Origin: an uncultured Anaerolineae bacterium
GTDB lineage: Bacteria; Chloroflexota; Anaerolineae; J036; Brachytrichaceae
Assembly (NCBI GenBank): GCA_937927775.1
Contig: CALBEF010000015.1
Location: 1 to 46,584, forward strand
DNA: 46,584 nucleotides
Direction: 5' to 3'
Shown piece by piece: positions 1-9,388 of this stretch (position 1 is the first letter of the stretch; each line of letters begins with the position of its first letter). The notes beneath the pieces were generated by a model, which saw only the letters and a program-made list of their open reading frames with translations, was not told where the DNA came from and did no database searches. The position numbers and the translations under genes were made by a program.

Positions 1-585
1 GCTCTGTTCATCAAGCCGTCCACGGTCTCTGCCGGCCCTGTCATCGTGCATGGTGATGGCCGCGACTTCAGCAAAGACAGCAGCCCGGCTGAGTCGCGCG
101 CGTGGGTGTGGATCAGCACTCTAGAGGAGGAGAAGGTCATCCTGGGTATGAACCCCACTGGCTATGTTTTGGGAGATCATATTGCCTGGGTATCGCCAGC
201 GGCAGACAACAAGTTGGAGGTGAAGCGAAGCGACACAGGAGTGATTGAGGTGTCGTATGACCTGGTGTTATCCGGCATTCTGCGAGACATTGCGCCACAT
301 ATCAACGGCTCGATCATCTTTGAGCCGGATGAGAAGGCGGGCGGGTATGTGGCGTATGGCGAGCGGGACGGCTTTCCGTGGGCGGAGGCGTACTACCACA
401 ACGGCAAAGGCCGGGCGCAGACGATCTTTCAGCGGCTGGCGCTACGCGGCAACCCACACGACTTGAATGCGATAGAAGCGTATGACTTCTTGAAGAAGCC
501 GTTACACACCGCACAGAAAATCTTTGATTTGATGCATGGCCTGCCTCGAGAAGACGCTATTTGTCTTCCCGGCAGGCCTTGCTGA
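1..585 (+). CDS. RHS-type protein, C-terminal toxin domain (5' end outside window)
   Basis: The reading frame is open from base 1, so this is the end of a longer protein. Its first 40 codons are the same sequence that follows an RHS core at 3979-4097, which identifies it as the variable C-terminal domain of an RHS polymorphic-toxin-like protein. Visible motifs are GDGRDFS near the start and a later stretch with INGSIIFEPDE and RDGFPWAEAYYHN, probably beta-rich. I recognise no catalytic signature, so the toxic activity is unknown. The gene is followed after 22 bp by a small membrane protein in the position where RHS systems keep the immunity gene. The window edge hides the core, signal and export sequences. 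The RHS link is firm; the toxin role is inference. Confidence 0.7.
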   Translation, partial: ALFIKPSTVSAGPVIVHGDGRDFSKDSSPAESRAWVWISTLEEEKVILGMNPTGYVLGDHIAWVSPAADNKLEVKRSDTGVIEVSYDLVLSGILRDIAPHINGSIIFEPDEKAGGYVAYGERDGFPWAEAYYHNGKGRAQTIFQRLALRGNPHDLNAIEAYDFLKKPLHTAQKIFDLMHGLPREDAICLPGRPC

Positions 586-607
586 TCGGTTTTCGGTTGA
601 GGAAAAG

Positions 608-1033
608 ATGCTCAGGCATTTCGTTGCAAGCGCAGTCTCAGTGTCACTGATCACGCTTCCCTTCTTTGGCCTCGTTGGCATGGGCGCATTTTTATCCTCA
701 GGTACCTGGTACGCATTGATGGCACTCGTTGGGTTGCATGCGCTGGCCAGCGGCGCTGTCATCGGATGGTGTGGTCACCACCTGGGGGCGCGGTGGCAGA
801 TGTCAATACCGGCGGGTATCGTTGGTGCCATCCTGGGAATATACGTTGTGCTTGCATGGATCGATTATGTGGAACCGGCTTTGTTTCAGTGCTCGCGATA
901 TATTAACTGCCCAACCCATCCCTGGGGATTCCTTTTCATGGTTGTGACGATTCCGGTGTTGGGGTGTGGTTTTCATGGTTTGGTTTGGTTGGTGCGGCGT
1001 CTGATTTCTAAGGCTCGGCGGAACACAATGTGA
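608..1033 (+). CDS. Small multi-pass membrane protein, candidate RHS immunity protein
   Basis: About 141 residues starting MLRHFVASAVSVSL, with four hydrophobic segments (near residues 5-30, 38-60, 70-90 and 112-132). The ATG at 608 is chosen over the upstream ATG at 536 because a GAGG lies about 8 nt before it and the upstream start would overlap the preceding gene by 50 bp. It directly follows the RHS C-terminal domain in the same direction, the usual place of a cognate immunity gene; a membrane immunity protein would fit a toxin acting at the membrane. No family is recognised, so immunity rests on position only. Confidence 0.55.
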   Translation: MLRHFVASAVSVSLITLPFFGLVGMGAFLSSGTWYALMALVGLHALASGAVIGWCGHHLGARWQMSIPAGIVGAILGIYVVLAWIDYVEPALFQCSRYINCPTHPWGFLFMVVTIPVLGCGFHGLVWLVRRLISKARRNTM

Positions 1034-1133
1034 TCATGATAGTGGTGCTGAGCGCGCACACCGAGACGTGCGGCTACAACGCGATCAGCGAGCGTGGTAT
1101 GACCAGTAATGGCAACCCTTCGGCTGCGCTCGG

Positions 1134-2335
1134 GTGGAGATCAGCGGAAGCCAGCGCATCACGTACACGCAGGAGTGGGACGTGGAGAACAAGCTGGCGA
1201 AAAGTAGTCAGTTGTCAGTCGCCAGTCGTCAGATTGCGGGGCTGCACGGCGACCACTTGGGTTCGGCCAGCCTGACGACGAGCATCACCGGCACGAAGGT
1301 GGCGGAGTTGCGCTATCTGCCGTTCGGCGAGACGCGCTGGGCGTGGGGTGTGACGCCGACGGATCGACGCTATACGGGGCAGCGCGAGCTGGCGGGTGTG
1401 GGGCTGTACGACTACGCGGTCTGCGACCGCACGCGTGCATGTACTGGCCGGCGGCGGGCCGGTTTGTCAGCGCGGACACGGTGGTGCCGGGGCCGGGGAA
1501 TCCACAACAGTTCAACCGCTATGCCTATGTGGTCAACAATCCGTTGCGCCATACCGACCCCACCGGCCATTGTCTGGATGACTATTGCGGCATGCCCGGT
1601 GGGCCAGGCAGCCCTGCCAGAGTCACGGGCAACCGCAACGCTCAATACGCCTGTGTGCGCGGTTTTGGCTGCTTTGACACCAAACACCTGCGCAACTTCC
1701 CCAACCCCGGCGGACAACAGGGCTTGTGGGATCGATTCCAACGCGAGGCGGGTATGAGCAGACAATTCGCCCTGCCAATCGAATCATCGTTGGGCGGCGG
1801 TAGCGCGCTCAGGATCACCTATCGTGTCGCAGGCGGTTTGCCGCAGGGACAATGGGCTGCTGTGGCGATGGGCATCTTCCTGGACTATGCCCGCGAGTAT
1901 GAATCCGCGCAGTTCATCCGCTCAGGATTCGCCAACCAGGATATGCCCTCCAACTACGTCGGCATGCTGGCGGCGATAAACGGCATCAGCCCCGATGCCA
2001 TTCTGATGACGCTGGCCGGCGCTGCCGGTCAGCCTGTAGAGTATCAGGATGCAGAAGAGCCACAATCACGCGCTTTCCCGCAGAATGAGCCTCACCGCAA
2101 CCATGATGTTACTCCCAGGGTGTATGCGGGCGGTGAATGGCGCAATATCGACTACCCGCCTGCGGTTCAGGCTTTGGCAGTTGCGCCCAGCAACGACCAC
2201 TCTCAATGGACGCGCGCTTCGGCGGAGCTCAGCTATTTTTATGGCGCGTTCCAGTATGCCCAAACGTATGACGCGAGCGGTCAGGTCTCGTCTACTTGGA
2301 GCAACATCAGCGGCTTTCAGTTTGGACTGCCGTAG
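1134..2335 (+). pseudogene. Degenerate RHS core fragment with a second C-terminal domain
   Basis: The RHS core is recognisable as GSQRITYTQEWDVENKL, HGDHLGSASLTT, ELRYLPFGETRW, GRFVSADTVVP, FNRYAYVVNNPL and DPTGH. The first part is read in one frame (from 1134) and the part from MYWPAAGRF onward in another. The shift lies near 1415-1435, where the core usually reads YDYNARMY. A run of heptad repeats (1206-1233) replaces the usual residues between ENKL and GLHGDH. After PTGHC comes a roughly 250-residue C-terminal domain with no recognised catalytic motif. No start or export region precedes it. It is best seen as an orphan RHS/toxin cassette kept as recombination stock; the C-terminal part from 1440 is intact and could be revived by recombination. 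Confidence 0.7.
1206..1233 (+). repeat. Four heptad repeats inside RHS core fragment
   Basis: Units are TAGTCAG, TTGTCAG, TCGCCAG and TCGTCAG. The same word family forms long intergenic arrays at 32671-32717, 42503-42600 and 43780-43801. Here it lies inside coding sequence at the point where several core residues are missing, so it looks like a scar of a deletion or a repeat insertion. Confidence 0.8.
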
Positions 2336-2368
2336 CCGGCTGAGTCAAGGCGATCACTGAGGCGCAAG

Positions 2369-3556
2369 ATGAGCAGATCATCACGGATGAGATCAATGGT
2401 CACGCTGGCATGTGTCATGGTTGCAGGCGGCTGCGCCATGCTGAGGCCACCGCCGATTGGGCTGTTGCCGGCAGCGCAACCGGCCACGACATCTGTATTC
2501 GACAGCGCGCCGCTAAGCCGGGAGAACGCGAGCGGGCTGAACGAACTGGGGCAGGTCGAGCATGGCGCGGGAGACACGCTTGCTGCGGTCGAGTTCACCC
2601 CAGATGGTCAGGAGATGCTGACGGTTGGAGCGCGTTCGAGCACGTTGAAGCGCTGGAGGCTGGAGAAGGGCAGGATAGTGTTGCGCCAGACGATGGGAGT
2701 TGGGCCGGTTGGACTGGGGGCGGTCAGTTTTGATCGGGACAGGAAGCAGGTTGCTGTCGGCGCAGCCGGCGTGGACTGGGAGAGACATCGCTTCGGCGTG
2801 GATCGTCTGGGACACCGGGTGTGGGATGTAACCACAGGCGAGTTGGTCTACGAAGCGCTCACCGAGCTGAATATGTATGGCAGCGGTTTCTTGGATACTC
2901 GTGTTTTGTTGACTCCGGATGGAGTCTGGACTTTGTCAATATGGGCCATGGTCAGCGATACGCCGCTCGGCATGAAGAATCTGTCGTGCTACAGCCATGC
3001 ATTGCAGCAGGTCTGTGATGGCTACGTCAACCTCGACCGGCAGGCAGAAGAAGACGACTATGATGTGATCGCGCTGGACGCGGCAGGGGAACTGCTTGCC
3101 GCCGTCGATCAGTCGGGCAAGGTCATCATCCTTCCCTTTCACCCGCCCGCATATCCGGAGCCGAAATCGTTCGGGAATCGCATCCTGCAGCCGGCCGGCG
3201 ACATCGGCGCAACCCCGCTGGCGCTGGCGTTTGACCCGCGCCGGCGCTGGCTGGCCGAGGTGCGAGGCACGGAAGTGACGGTGTGGAATCTTCAGGCGGA
3301 AGGATACCCGCGCCACATGCAGACATCTGTGGGGAACAAAGCCGGCAAGGTGGCGGCCATCAGCTTCAGCCCGGACGGGGAACTGATGGCGGTGGGCAGC
3401 GTGAATGGCTGGCAGATATGGGATGTGGCCGGCAGGCGCAGGCTGATGGAGAAGACAGACGCGCCGGTGTATGCCATTGCGTTCAGCCCGGACGGACGCG
3501 CGCTCGCCGTGGGAGACGCAAGTGGTGTAGCGCGTCTGTGGGGCGTATTGCGATGA
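2369..3556 (+). CDS. WD40-repeat lipoprotein
   Basis: 395 residues. The N-terminus is a lipoprotein signal peptide: MRSMVTLACVMVAGGC, lipid-attachment Cys at about residue 22. The rest holds WD40-like blades, clearest at VEFTPDGQEMLTVG, FDPRRRWLAEV, FSPDGELMAVGS and FSPDGRALAVGD, the last two followed by a Trp motif (WQIWD, ARLWG). A beta-propeller exposed on the outer face of the membrane is expected, most likely a binding scaffold. The ATG at 2369 has GAGG 6 nt upstream; ATGs at 2387 and 2396 would also keep the signal peptide. It lies between two RHS cassettes. Whether it belongs to the toxin locus or is a passenger cannot be told from sequence. Confidence 0.75.
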   Translation: MSRSSRMRSMVTLACVMVAGGCAMLRPPPIGLLPAAQPATTSVFDSAPLSRENASGLNELGQVEHGAGDTLAAVEFTPDGQEMLTVGARSSTLKRWRLEKGRIVLRQTMGVGPVGLGAVSFDRDRKQVAVGAAGVDWERHRFGVDRLGHRVWDVTTGELVYEALTELNMYGSGFLDTRVLLTPDGVWTLSIWAMVSDTPLGMKNLSCYSHALQQVCDGYVNLDRQAEEDDYDVIALDAAGELLAAVDQSGKVIILPFHPPAYPEPKSFGNRILQPAGDIGATPLALAFDPRRRWLAEVRGTEVTVWNLQAEGYPRHMQTSVGNKAGKVAAISFSPDGELMAVGSVNGWQIWDVAGRRRLMEKTDAPVYAIAFSPDGRALAVGDASGVARLWGVLR

Positions 3557-3655
3557 CAGGCAATCGTTCGACGCATCTGCCGATTGTGAGGGTATCGCCT
3601 GGGCAGCGCGTGGCTACGGTCTGCCACCGCCACGACGAATGTGAGCGGGCAGAAG

Positions 3656-3678
3656 CTTGCCCTGAGCGAAGCGAAAGC
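3656..3678 (+). repeat. 23-bp small repeat inserted in RHS core
   Basis: A block containing GCCCTGAGCGAAGCGAAAG lies between AAG and GTGGCCGAG. In the sister copy the equivalent codons are contiguous (ACGAAGGTGGCGGAG, about 1293-1307). It adds 23 nt and shifts the frame. A GCCCTGAGCGAAGCG-type word is, from memory, a common dispersed element in several bacterial genomes. Confidence 0.65.
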
Positions 3679-3978
3679 GTGGCCGAGTTGCGCTATCTGC
3701 CGTTTGGCGAGACGCGCTGGGCATGGGGTGTGACGCCGACGGACCGGCGCTATACGGGGCAGCGCGAACTGCCGGCGATCGGGCTGTACGACTACAACGC
3801 GCGCATGTATGCGCCGGGGGCGGGCCGCTTTGTCAGCGCGGATACGGTGGTGCCAGACTCAACCACTCCACAGAGCTTCAATCGCTATGCCTATGTCCTC
3901 AACAATCCCTTGCGTTATGGCGACCCAACAGGACACTGCCCGGCACCGCCGCCAAACTTCGGCTCGGCCATCTGCTTT

Positions 3979-4097
3979 GCTCTGTTCATCAAGCCGTCCA
4001 CGGTCTCTGCCGGCCCTGTCATCGTGCATGGTGATGGCCGCGACTTCAGCAAAGACAGCAGCCCGGCTGAGTCGCGCGCGTGGGTGTGGATCAGCAC
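3979..4097 (+). repeat. 119-bp direct repeat of positions 1-119
   Basis: Base-by-base reading shows 1-119 and 3979-4097 to be identical. From the next base on the two copies differ at many positions but remain alignable to about 4147. Such an abrupt boundary points to recent recombination or gene conversion between RHS cassettes. Confidence 0.9.
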
Positions 4098-4147
4098 CGT
4101 AGAGGATAAGGCCATTCTGGGCATAAACCCCACCGGCTATGTCTTTA

Positions 4148-5135
4148 TAGTGGACCCCAGAATTCGGACAGTCGGATCGCCTCAAATCAGGTAGAGTGAA
4201 GACCGGATGAAGAAGCGATTCACGAGCACGTTCAAGGCACAAGTCGCGCGTGAGCTGTTGGCCGGTGAGAAGACGCTGAGTCAGCTCGCGGCCGAGTACG
4301 AAGTGGCGGCCACCCAGCTCAGCCAATGGAAGTCAACGGTTCTGAAAGGACTGCCCAGCTTGTTCGAGGATGAGCACAAAGCCATCGAACGGGTCAAGGC
4401 AGACTACGAGCGACGGCTGGAGGAACTGTATAGCGAAATCGGCCGGCTAACGACGCAGTTGGCCTGGCTTCGCAAAAAATATGGCCTCGACGTGGAGCCG
4501 CGCTGACCGAGTCAGTCTGATCGACTGGTCGGGTGAGGGTCTGTCCATCACGGCTCAGGCCGAGTTGCTGAGCCTGAATCGGACGAGCCTGTACTATCAG
4601 CCCGTGCCAGTCAGCGCCGAGGAAGTAGCCATCAAGCACCGCATCGACGAGTTGTACACGGCGCATCCATTCCTCGGCTCGCGCAAGATCGCCTGGCTGT
4701 TGAGTCACGATCCTGAGAGGCCAGGGCCGATCAATCGCAAGGCGGTGCAGCGGCACATGCGGGAGATGGGTATCGCCGGTATCTCGCCGGGGCCGAATCT
4801 GAGCAAACGACGGGCGAAAGCAGGCATTTTTCCGTATCTGTTGCGGGGCATGTCGATCAGCCGACCGAATCAGGTCTTCGGGATTGATATCACCTATATC
4901 CGGCTTCGAGGTGGGTGGTTGTACCTGGTGGCCGTGCTGGACTGGTATTCGCGCTATGTCGTTGCCTGGGCACTCGATCAGACCCTGGAGATGGATTTCG
5001 TGATGAACGCCGTGGAGCGGGCCCTGGCCGTTGCGACGCCGGAGATCTGGAACAGCGATCAGGGCGCGCACTTCACGAGTCCGCTGTGCATCAACCGGCT
5101 ACAGGCCGCCCAGGCGCGAATCAATATCATGCCGG
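4148..5135 (+). mobile_element. IS3-family insertion sequence, right end missing
   Basis: The left end is inferred near 4148-4152, where the RHS-derived sequence stops matching its intact copy and TGGACCCCAGAATTCGGACA begins, a plausible terminal inverted repeat. Two overlapping transposase frames follow. OrfB similarity ends near 5135, before the final catalytic Glu region, and no matching right end is visible, so the element is truncated and cannot move by itself. It lies 39 bp from the 3' end of tRNA-Leu. Confidence 0.75.
4207..4506 (+). CDS. IS3-family transposase OrfA (helix-turn-helix subunit)
   Basis: 99 residues. The N-terminal half is an HTH (KKRFTSTFKAQVARELLAGE, then LSQLAAEYEVAATQLSQWK) and the C-terminal half a probable coiled coil (KADYERRLEELYSEIGRLTTQLAWLR, in parts), the usual OrfA architecture for end recognition and multimerisation. 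An A6 run at 4474-4479 lies just before the overlapping OrfB start; in IS3 elements such runs allow frameshifting to an OrfAB fusion, although here OrfB lies in the +1 rather than the usual -1 frame. Confidence 0.85.
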   Translation: MKKRFTSTFKAQVARELLAGEKTLSQLAAEYEVAATQLSQWKSTVLKGLPSLFEDEHKAIERVKADYERRLEELYSEIGRLTTQLAWLRKKYGLDVEPR

Positions 5136-5227
5136 CGTCACACCTCGGAGCACTGTTGAAAGAGACAAACGAGTGGGGCGGGTGGGACTCGAACCCACAC
5201 GCTGGGGTCGCCAGCAAGAGATTTTAA
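4481..5227 (+). pseudogene. IS3-family transposase OrfB, truncated
   Basis: The protein begins MASTWSRADRVSLIDW and has the rve/DDE integrase fold. The first catalytic Asp lies in VFGIDITYIR and the second in NSDQGAHFTSP. After INRLQAAQARINI (about residue 215) similarity ends, so the third catalytic residue (Glu) and the C-terminus are absent. The last 30 or so residues come from tRNA-Leu antisense sequence. It overlaps OrfA by 26 nt and should be catalytically inactive. Confidence 0.8.
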
Positions 5228-5260
5228 GTCTCCGGCGTCTGCCAGTTCCGCCACCGCCCC
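5174..5260 (-). tRNA. tRNA-Leu (anticodon TAA)
   Basis: On the minus strand the gene begins GGGGCGGTGGCGGAACTGG and ends CCGCCCCA, giving a 7-bp acceptor stem. The anticodon loop CTTAAAA reads TAA. The T-arm is GTGGGTTCGAGTCCCAC, and a long variable arm typical of class II tRNAs is present. CCA is not encoded. A TAGAAT on the minus strand at 5287-5282 is a possible -10 box. The 3' end faces the accessory region at 1-5135. Confidence 0.95.
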
Positions 5261-5388
5261 GATGCGGGGAAACTGCGCGATGATTCTAGCATGTGCGCCG
5301 TGAGGGTGTGATTGATGTTGGGGCAAATTCTGGCGAAGTTGGCATGCGCTGAAACCTGAAACGCGCAACGCAAAAACGCGGCCCGCGC

Positions 5389-5418
5389 TTGACGCGCATT
5401 CCCGCCACAGGTTAGAAT
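5389..5418 (+). promoter_or_regulatory. Promoter of ffh
   Basis: TTGACG (5389-5394) and TAGAAT (5413-5418) are separated by 18 bp, a good match to a primary-sigma promoter, about 40 bp upstream of the ffh ATG. Confidence 0.7.
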
Positions 5419-5459
5419 ACCCCGCTTTTATCCGCCCGTTTGCGGCGGGCCGAGTCACT

Positions 5460-6791
<1,332 letters not shown>

Positions 6792-6830
6792 ACAGCGCGC
6801 CTGGCGCGTGTGGCCGGATGGGGTTTCCAG

Positions 6831-6836
6831 TACAAT
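6831..6836 (+). promoter_or_regulatory. Possible -10 element for rpsP
   Basis: TACAAT lies 72 bp before rpsP in the ffh-rpsP gap, without a convincing -35. It matches the TAnAnT style seen upstream of other genes here. Confidence 0.35.
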
Positions 6837-6907
6837 TGCCCCGCGCAACTCACACATTAAAGGCTTGACGATTTTCGTCTTTCTGAACTACGGGAGATAA
6901 GAACTAC

Positions 6908-7288
6908 ATGGTACGAATTCGACTTCGCAGAATGGGATCCAGGCATCAGCCGAGCTACCGCATCGTCGTCGCGGACAAGGAAGCGCCGCGCGACGGGGCG
7001 TTCATCGAGATCATCGGCACCTACAATCCGCGCACCAATCCCGAAACGGTCAAGGTTGCCGAGGATCGCGCGCTGTACTGGATGAAAGTGGGCGCGCAGC
7101 CCAGCGACTCGGTGGCCCAGTTGTTCCGCAAGACCGGCACCATTGCCCGGTACGAGCGGCTGATGAAGGGTGAAGCCCCCGATGTGCTGCTGGCTGAAGC
7201 CGCGTCGCAGGCGGCGGCAACTGCCGAACCCAGCCCGCGCACGCGCATCGGCATGGTGCCCGGCTCCAAAGCCACCAGGCCCGAATGA
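6908..7288 (+). CDS. rpsP: 30S ribosomal protein S16
   Basis: 126 residues. The bS16 core is obvious ([20 protein letters not shown], then [15 protein letters not shown] and [13 protein letters not shown]). A roughly 45-residue Ala-rich C-terminal tail extends beyond the core, as in several phyla. GGGAG lies about 14 nt before the ATG. It lies between ffh and khpA, the standard neighbourhood. Confidence 0.98.
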   Translation: MVRIRLRRMGSRHQPSYRIVVADKEAPRDGAFIEIIGTYNPRTNPETVKVAEDRALYWMKVGAQPSDSVAQLFRKTGTIARYERLMKGEAPDVLLAEAASQAAATAEPSPRTRIGMVPGSKATRPE

Positions 7289-7402
7289 TGCTGGCTCTTG
7301 TCGCTCGAAAGATACGCCGGGCGACAGACGTTTGGCAGTGGTGGTCACATCGGCCGACAGCCGGCTGCATGAACCAGGCCGGCCCAAAGCATGAGGCGCT
7401 GT

Positions 7403-7630
7403 ATGCAGGACCTGATCGAGTATATCGCCCGCTCACTCGTAGATGACACTGATGCCGTGCGCGTTACTGTGTCCCGCGACCGCGCCATGAAGATCTACAA
7501 ACTCGCCGTCGCGCCAGATGAGACGGGGCGCGTCATCGGGAAGGACGGCAAGATCGCCAACGCGTTGCGTGTGCTGATTCGCGCCGCCGCCACGCGCACG
7601 GGCGAGCACGCCACGCTGAAAATCATGTAG
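7403..7630 (+). CDS. khpA: KhpA-type KH-domain RNA-binding protein
   Basis: 75 residues beginning MQDLIEYIARSLVDDTDAV, with a single KH domain whose GxxG loop is in VIGKDGKIANALR. KhpA binds RNA, often together with KhpB, and its gene commonly lies between rpsP and rimM, as here. The ATG at 7403 is preferred to 7391 because GAGG (7393-7396) sits at ribosome-binding distance. The stop codon is inside a small hairpin repeat (7629-7651). Confidence 0.93.
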   Translation: MQDLIEYIARSLVDDTDAVRVTVSRDRAMKIYKLAVAPDETGRVIGKDGKIANALRVLIRAAATRTGEHATLKIM

Positions 7631-7651
7631 GGCGAGTTGTTCACTCGCCCT
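7629..7651. repeat. Small hairpin, variant of the GGGCAAGCC family
   Basis: AGGGCGAGT and ACTCGCCCT form a perfect 9-bp stem with a 5-nt loop. It overlaps the khpA stop codon and lies 9 nt before rimM, so it may modulate translation of rimM. The trailing CCCTGC matches the other copies. Confidence 0.6.
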
Positions 7652-7660
7652 GCATCACCC

Positions 7661-8209
7661 ATGCCCCGCACACGCGCGCCGGATTACAAAGTCACTGCCG
7701 ATGGTCTGATCGAGATCGGGCTGGTCACTCGTCCGCATGGCATCGCCGGCGAGATCCGCGCGCAGGTCCCCCCTGAGTATCTGACAGCTCTGTTGTCCGT
7801 CCGTCGCGTCTATCTGGCGCTCGACGGTCAATCCGCCCGTCGCGCCTTCAAGGTCGAAGCGCGCCGGCCGCATCAGGATGTGATTCTCTACAAGCTCGAA
7901 GGAGTTGCCACGCGCAACGACGCCGAGTTGCTGCGCGGGGCGATCCTGCTGGTGCGCGCAAAAGACCTGCCGGCGCTGGAGTCAGGCCGTTACTACCCGC
8001 ATGAGTTGATCGGCCTGCGCGTGGTCACATCGGACGGCGCGCCGCTGGGCGAGATCTACGAAGTCCTCGCCACCGGCGCCAACGATGTGTACGTGGTTAA
8101 AGAGGCGCCGGACGCCAAAGAGACGCTCCTGCCGGCCATCGAGGGGGTTGTCCAGAGCGTCGATCTGCTCAACCGCGTTGTGACCGTCACTGTTCCGCAG
8201 GGACTATGA
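7661..8209 (+). CDS. rimM: 16S rRNA processing / 30S maturation factor RimM
   Basis: 182 residues from ATG 7661. The N-terminal RimM domain has IEIGLVTRPHGIAGEIRA. The C-terminal PRC-barrel domain has YYPHELIGLRVV, PLGEIYEVLATGANDVYVV and LLPAIEGVV. RimM assists maturation of the 30S head together with S19. An upstream TTG at 7637 would start inside the hairpin and is unlikely. The usual next genes trmD and rplS are absent; dprA follows instead. Confidence 0.95.
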   Translation: MPRTRAPDYKVTADGLIEIGLVTRPHGIAGEIRAQVPPEYLTALLSVRRVYLALDGQSARRAFKVEARRPHQDVILYKLEGVATRNDAELLRGAILLVRAKDLPALESGRYYPHELIGLRVVTSDGAPLGEIYEVLATGANDVYVVKEAPDAKETLLPAIEGVVQSVDLLNRVVTVTVPQGL

Positions 8210-8246
8210 CCCGTTCCTCGGCGCGTCGCGGCGCCGGGCGGTTCGC

Positions 8247-9368
8247 ATGGCTGAGTTTTCTGACGACAAGCCGTTCTATCTCGCTTTCAGCCGGGTCAAA
8301 GGAATCGGGCCGGTGCGCTTGCGCCTGTTGCTCTCGCGCTTCGGCTCGCTGGCCGACGCCTGGCAGGCCGGCGAGTTGCAGCTTGCCGGCGCCGGGCTGG
8401 ATCAGAAGTCGGTCGATGCGCTGGTCGCTGCGCGCAGGACGATCGTTCCCCAACGCGAGTTGGAGGCGGTGGAGCGGGCCGGCATCGTGGCGCTGACCTG
8501 GGTCGATGAAGGCTACCCCCGTCTGCTCCGCCAGATTGACGATCCGCCGCCGGTGCTGTATGTGCGCGGCGCCATCCTCGACGCCGACGCGTGGGCGGTG
8601 GCGATTGTGGGCACGCGCCGCGCAACGGTGTACGGCCGCGAGGTTGCTGAGATGCTGGCCGGTGATCTCGCGCGCAATCGCATCACGATTGTCAGCGGGC
8701 TGGCGCGTGGCATCGACGCCGTGGCGCATCAGGCCGCGCTGGATGCCGGCGGACGCACGATCGCGGTGCTGGGGTGCGGCGTCGATGTGGTCTATCCGCC
8801 CGATCATCGCAAACTTGCGGCGCAGATCGCCGAGCGCGGCGCGCTGGTGAGCGACTATCCGCCCGGCACCCAGCCCGAAGCCGGCAACTTCCCGCCGCGC
8901 AACCGCATCATCAGCGGCCTCAGCCTGGGCGCGATTGTGGTCGAAGCAGACGAGCAAAGCGGGGCGCTCATCACCGCCAACTTTGCCGCCGAGCAGGGCC
9001 GCGAAGTGTTTGCCGTGCCGGGCAATATTCTGAATCGCTCCAGCCGTGGCGCAAATCGTTTGATTCAGAAAGGCGCCAAGCTGGTGATCGAGACCGGCGA
9101 CATTCTGGAGGAGCTGAACCTCAGCGCCGTTGCCGAGCATGTGGAGGCGCAGGCAGCTTTGCCCGAAGACGAAACGGAACGTGCGCTGCTGGCCCGGCTG
9201 TCGCACGAGCCGGTGCGGGCCGACGAACTGGTGCGCGAACTGGCGCTGCCGGCGGAAGTGGTGACTGCCACGCTGGCGATGATGGAACTGAAGGGCATGG
9301 TGCGGCAGGCCGGCGGAACCAGCTTTGTGCTCGCGCGCGAGGCGCGACCGCCGTACAGGGTAGACTAG
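8247..9368 (+). CDS. dprA: DNA-processing protein DprA (Smf)
   Basis: 373 residues. An N-terminal SAM/HhH-like region (AFSRVKGIGPVRLRLLLSRFG) is followed by the Rossmann DprA core (VAIVGTRRATVYG, SGLARGIDAVAHQAAL, VLGCGVDVVYPPDHRKL, GNFPPRNRIISGLS, FAVPGNI, GANRLIQKGAKL). A C-terminal winged helix covers about residues 305-360. DprA loads RecA onto incoming single-stranded DNA during natural transformation. No other competence genes are in this window. Confidence 0.96.
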   Translation: MAEFSDDKPFYLAFSRVKGIGPVRLRLLLSRFGSLADAWQAGELQLAGAGLDQKSVDALVAARRTIVPQRELEAVERAGIVALTWVDEGYPRLLRQIDDPPPVLYVRGAILDADAWAVAIVGTRRATVYGREVAEMLAGDLARNRITIVSGLARGIDAVAHQAALDAGGRTIAVLGCGVDVVYPPDHRKLAAQIAERGALVSDYPPGTQPEAGNFPPRNRIISGLSLGAIVVEADEQSGALITANFAAEQGREVFAVPGNILNRSSRGANRLIQKGAKLVIETGDILEELNLSAVAEHVEAQAALPEDETERALLARLSHEPVRADELVRELALPAEVVTATLAMMELKGMVRQAGGTSFVLAREARPPYRVD

Positions 9369-9388
9369 GGCTGCTGAAATAAATCGCT

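Larger units (their letters stand above)
3619..4147 (+). pseudogene. Third RHS core fragment plus toxin start, cut by an insertion sequence
   Basis: The core motifs HLGSATATTNVSGQK (approximate), ELRYLPFGETRW, IGLYDYNARMYAPGAGRF, FNRYAYVLNNPL and DPTGH are followed by the same C-terminal domain that opens the window. The reading frame is broken once at 3656-3678, where a 23-bp repeat sits between the codons for GQK and VAELR. The domain then ends abruptly near 4147, where IS sequence begins. This is a non-functional cassette whose intact relative is at 1-585. Confidence 0.75.
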
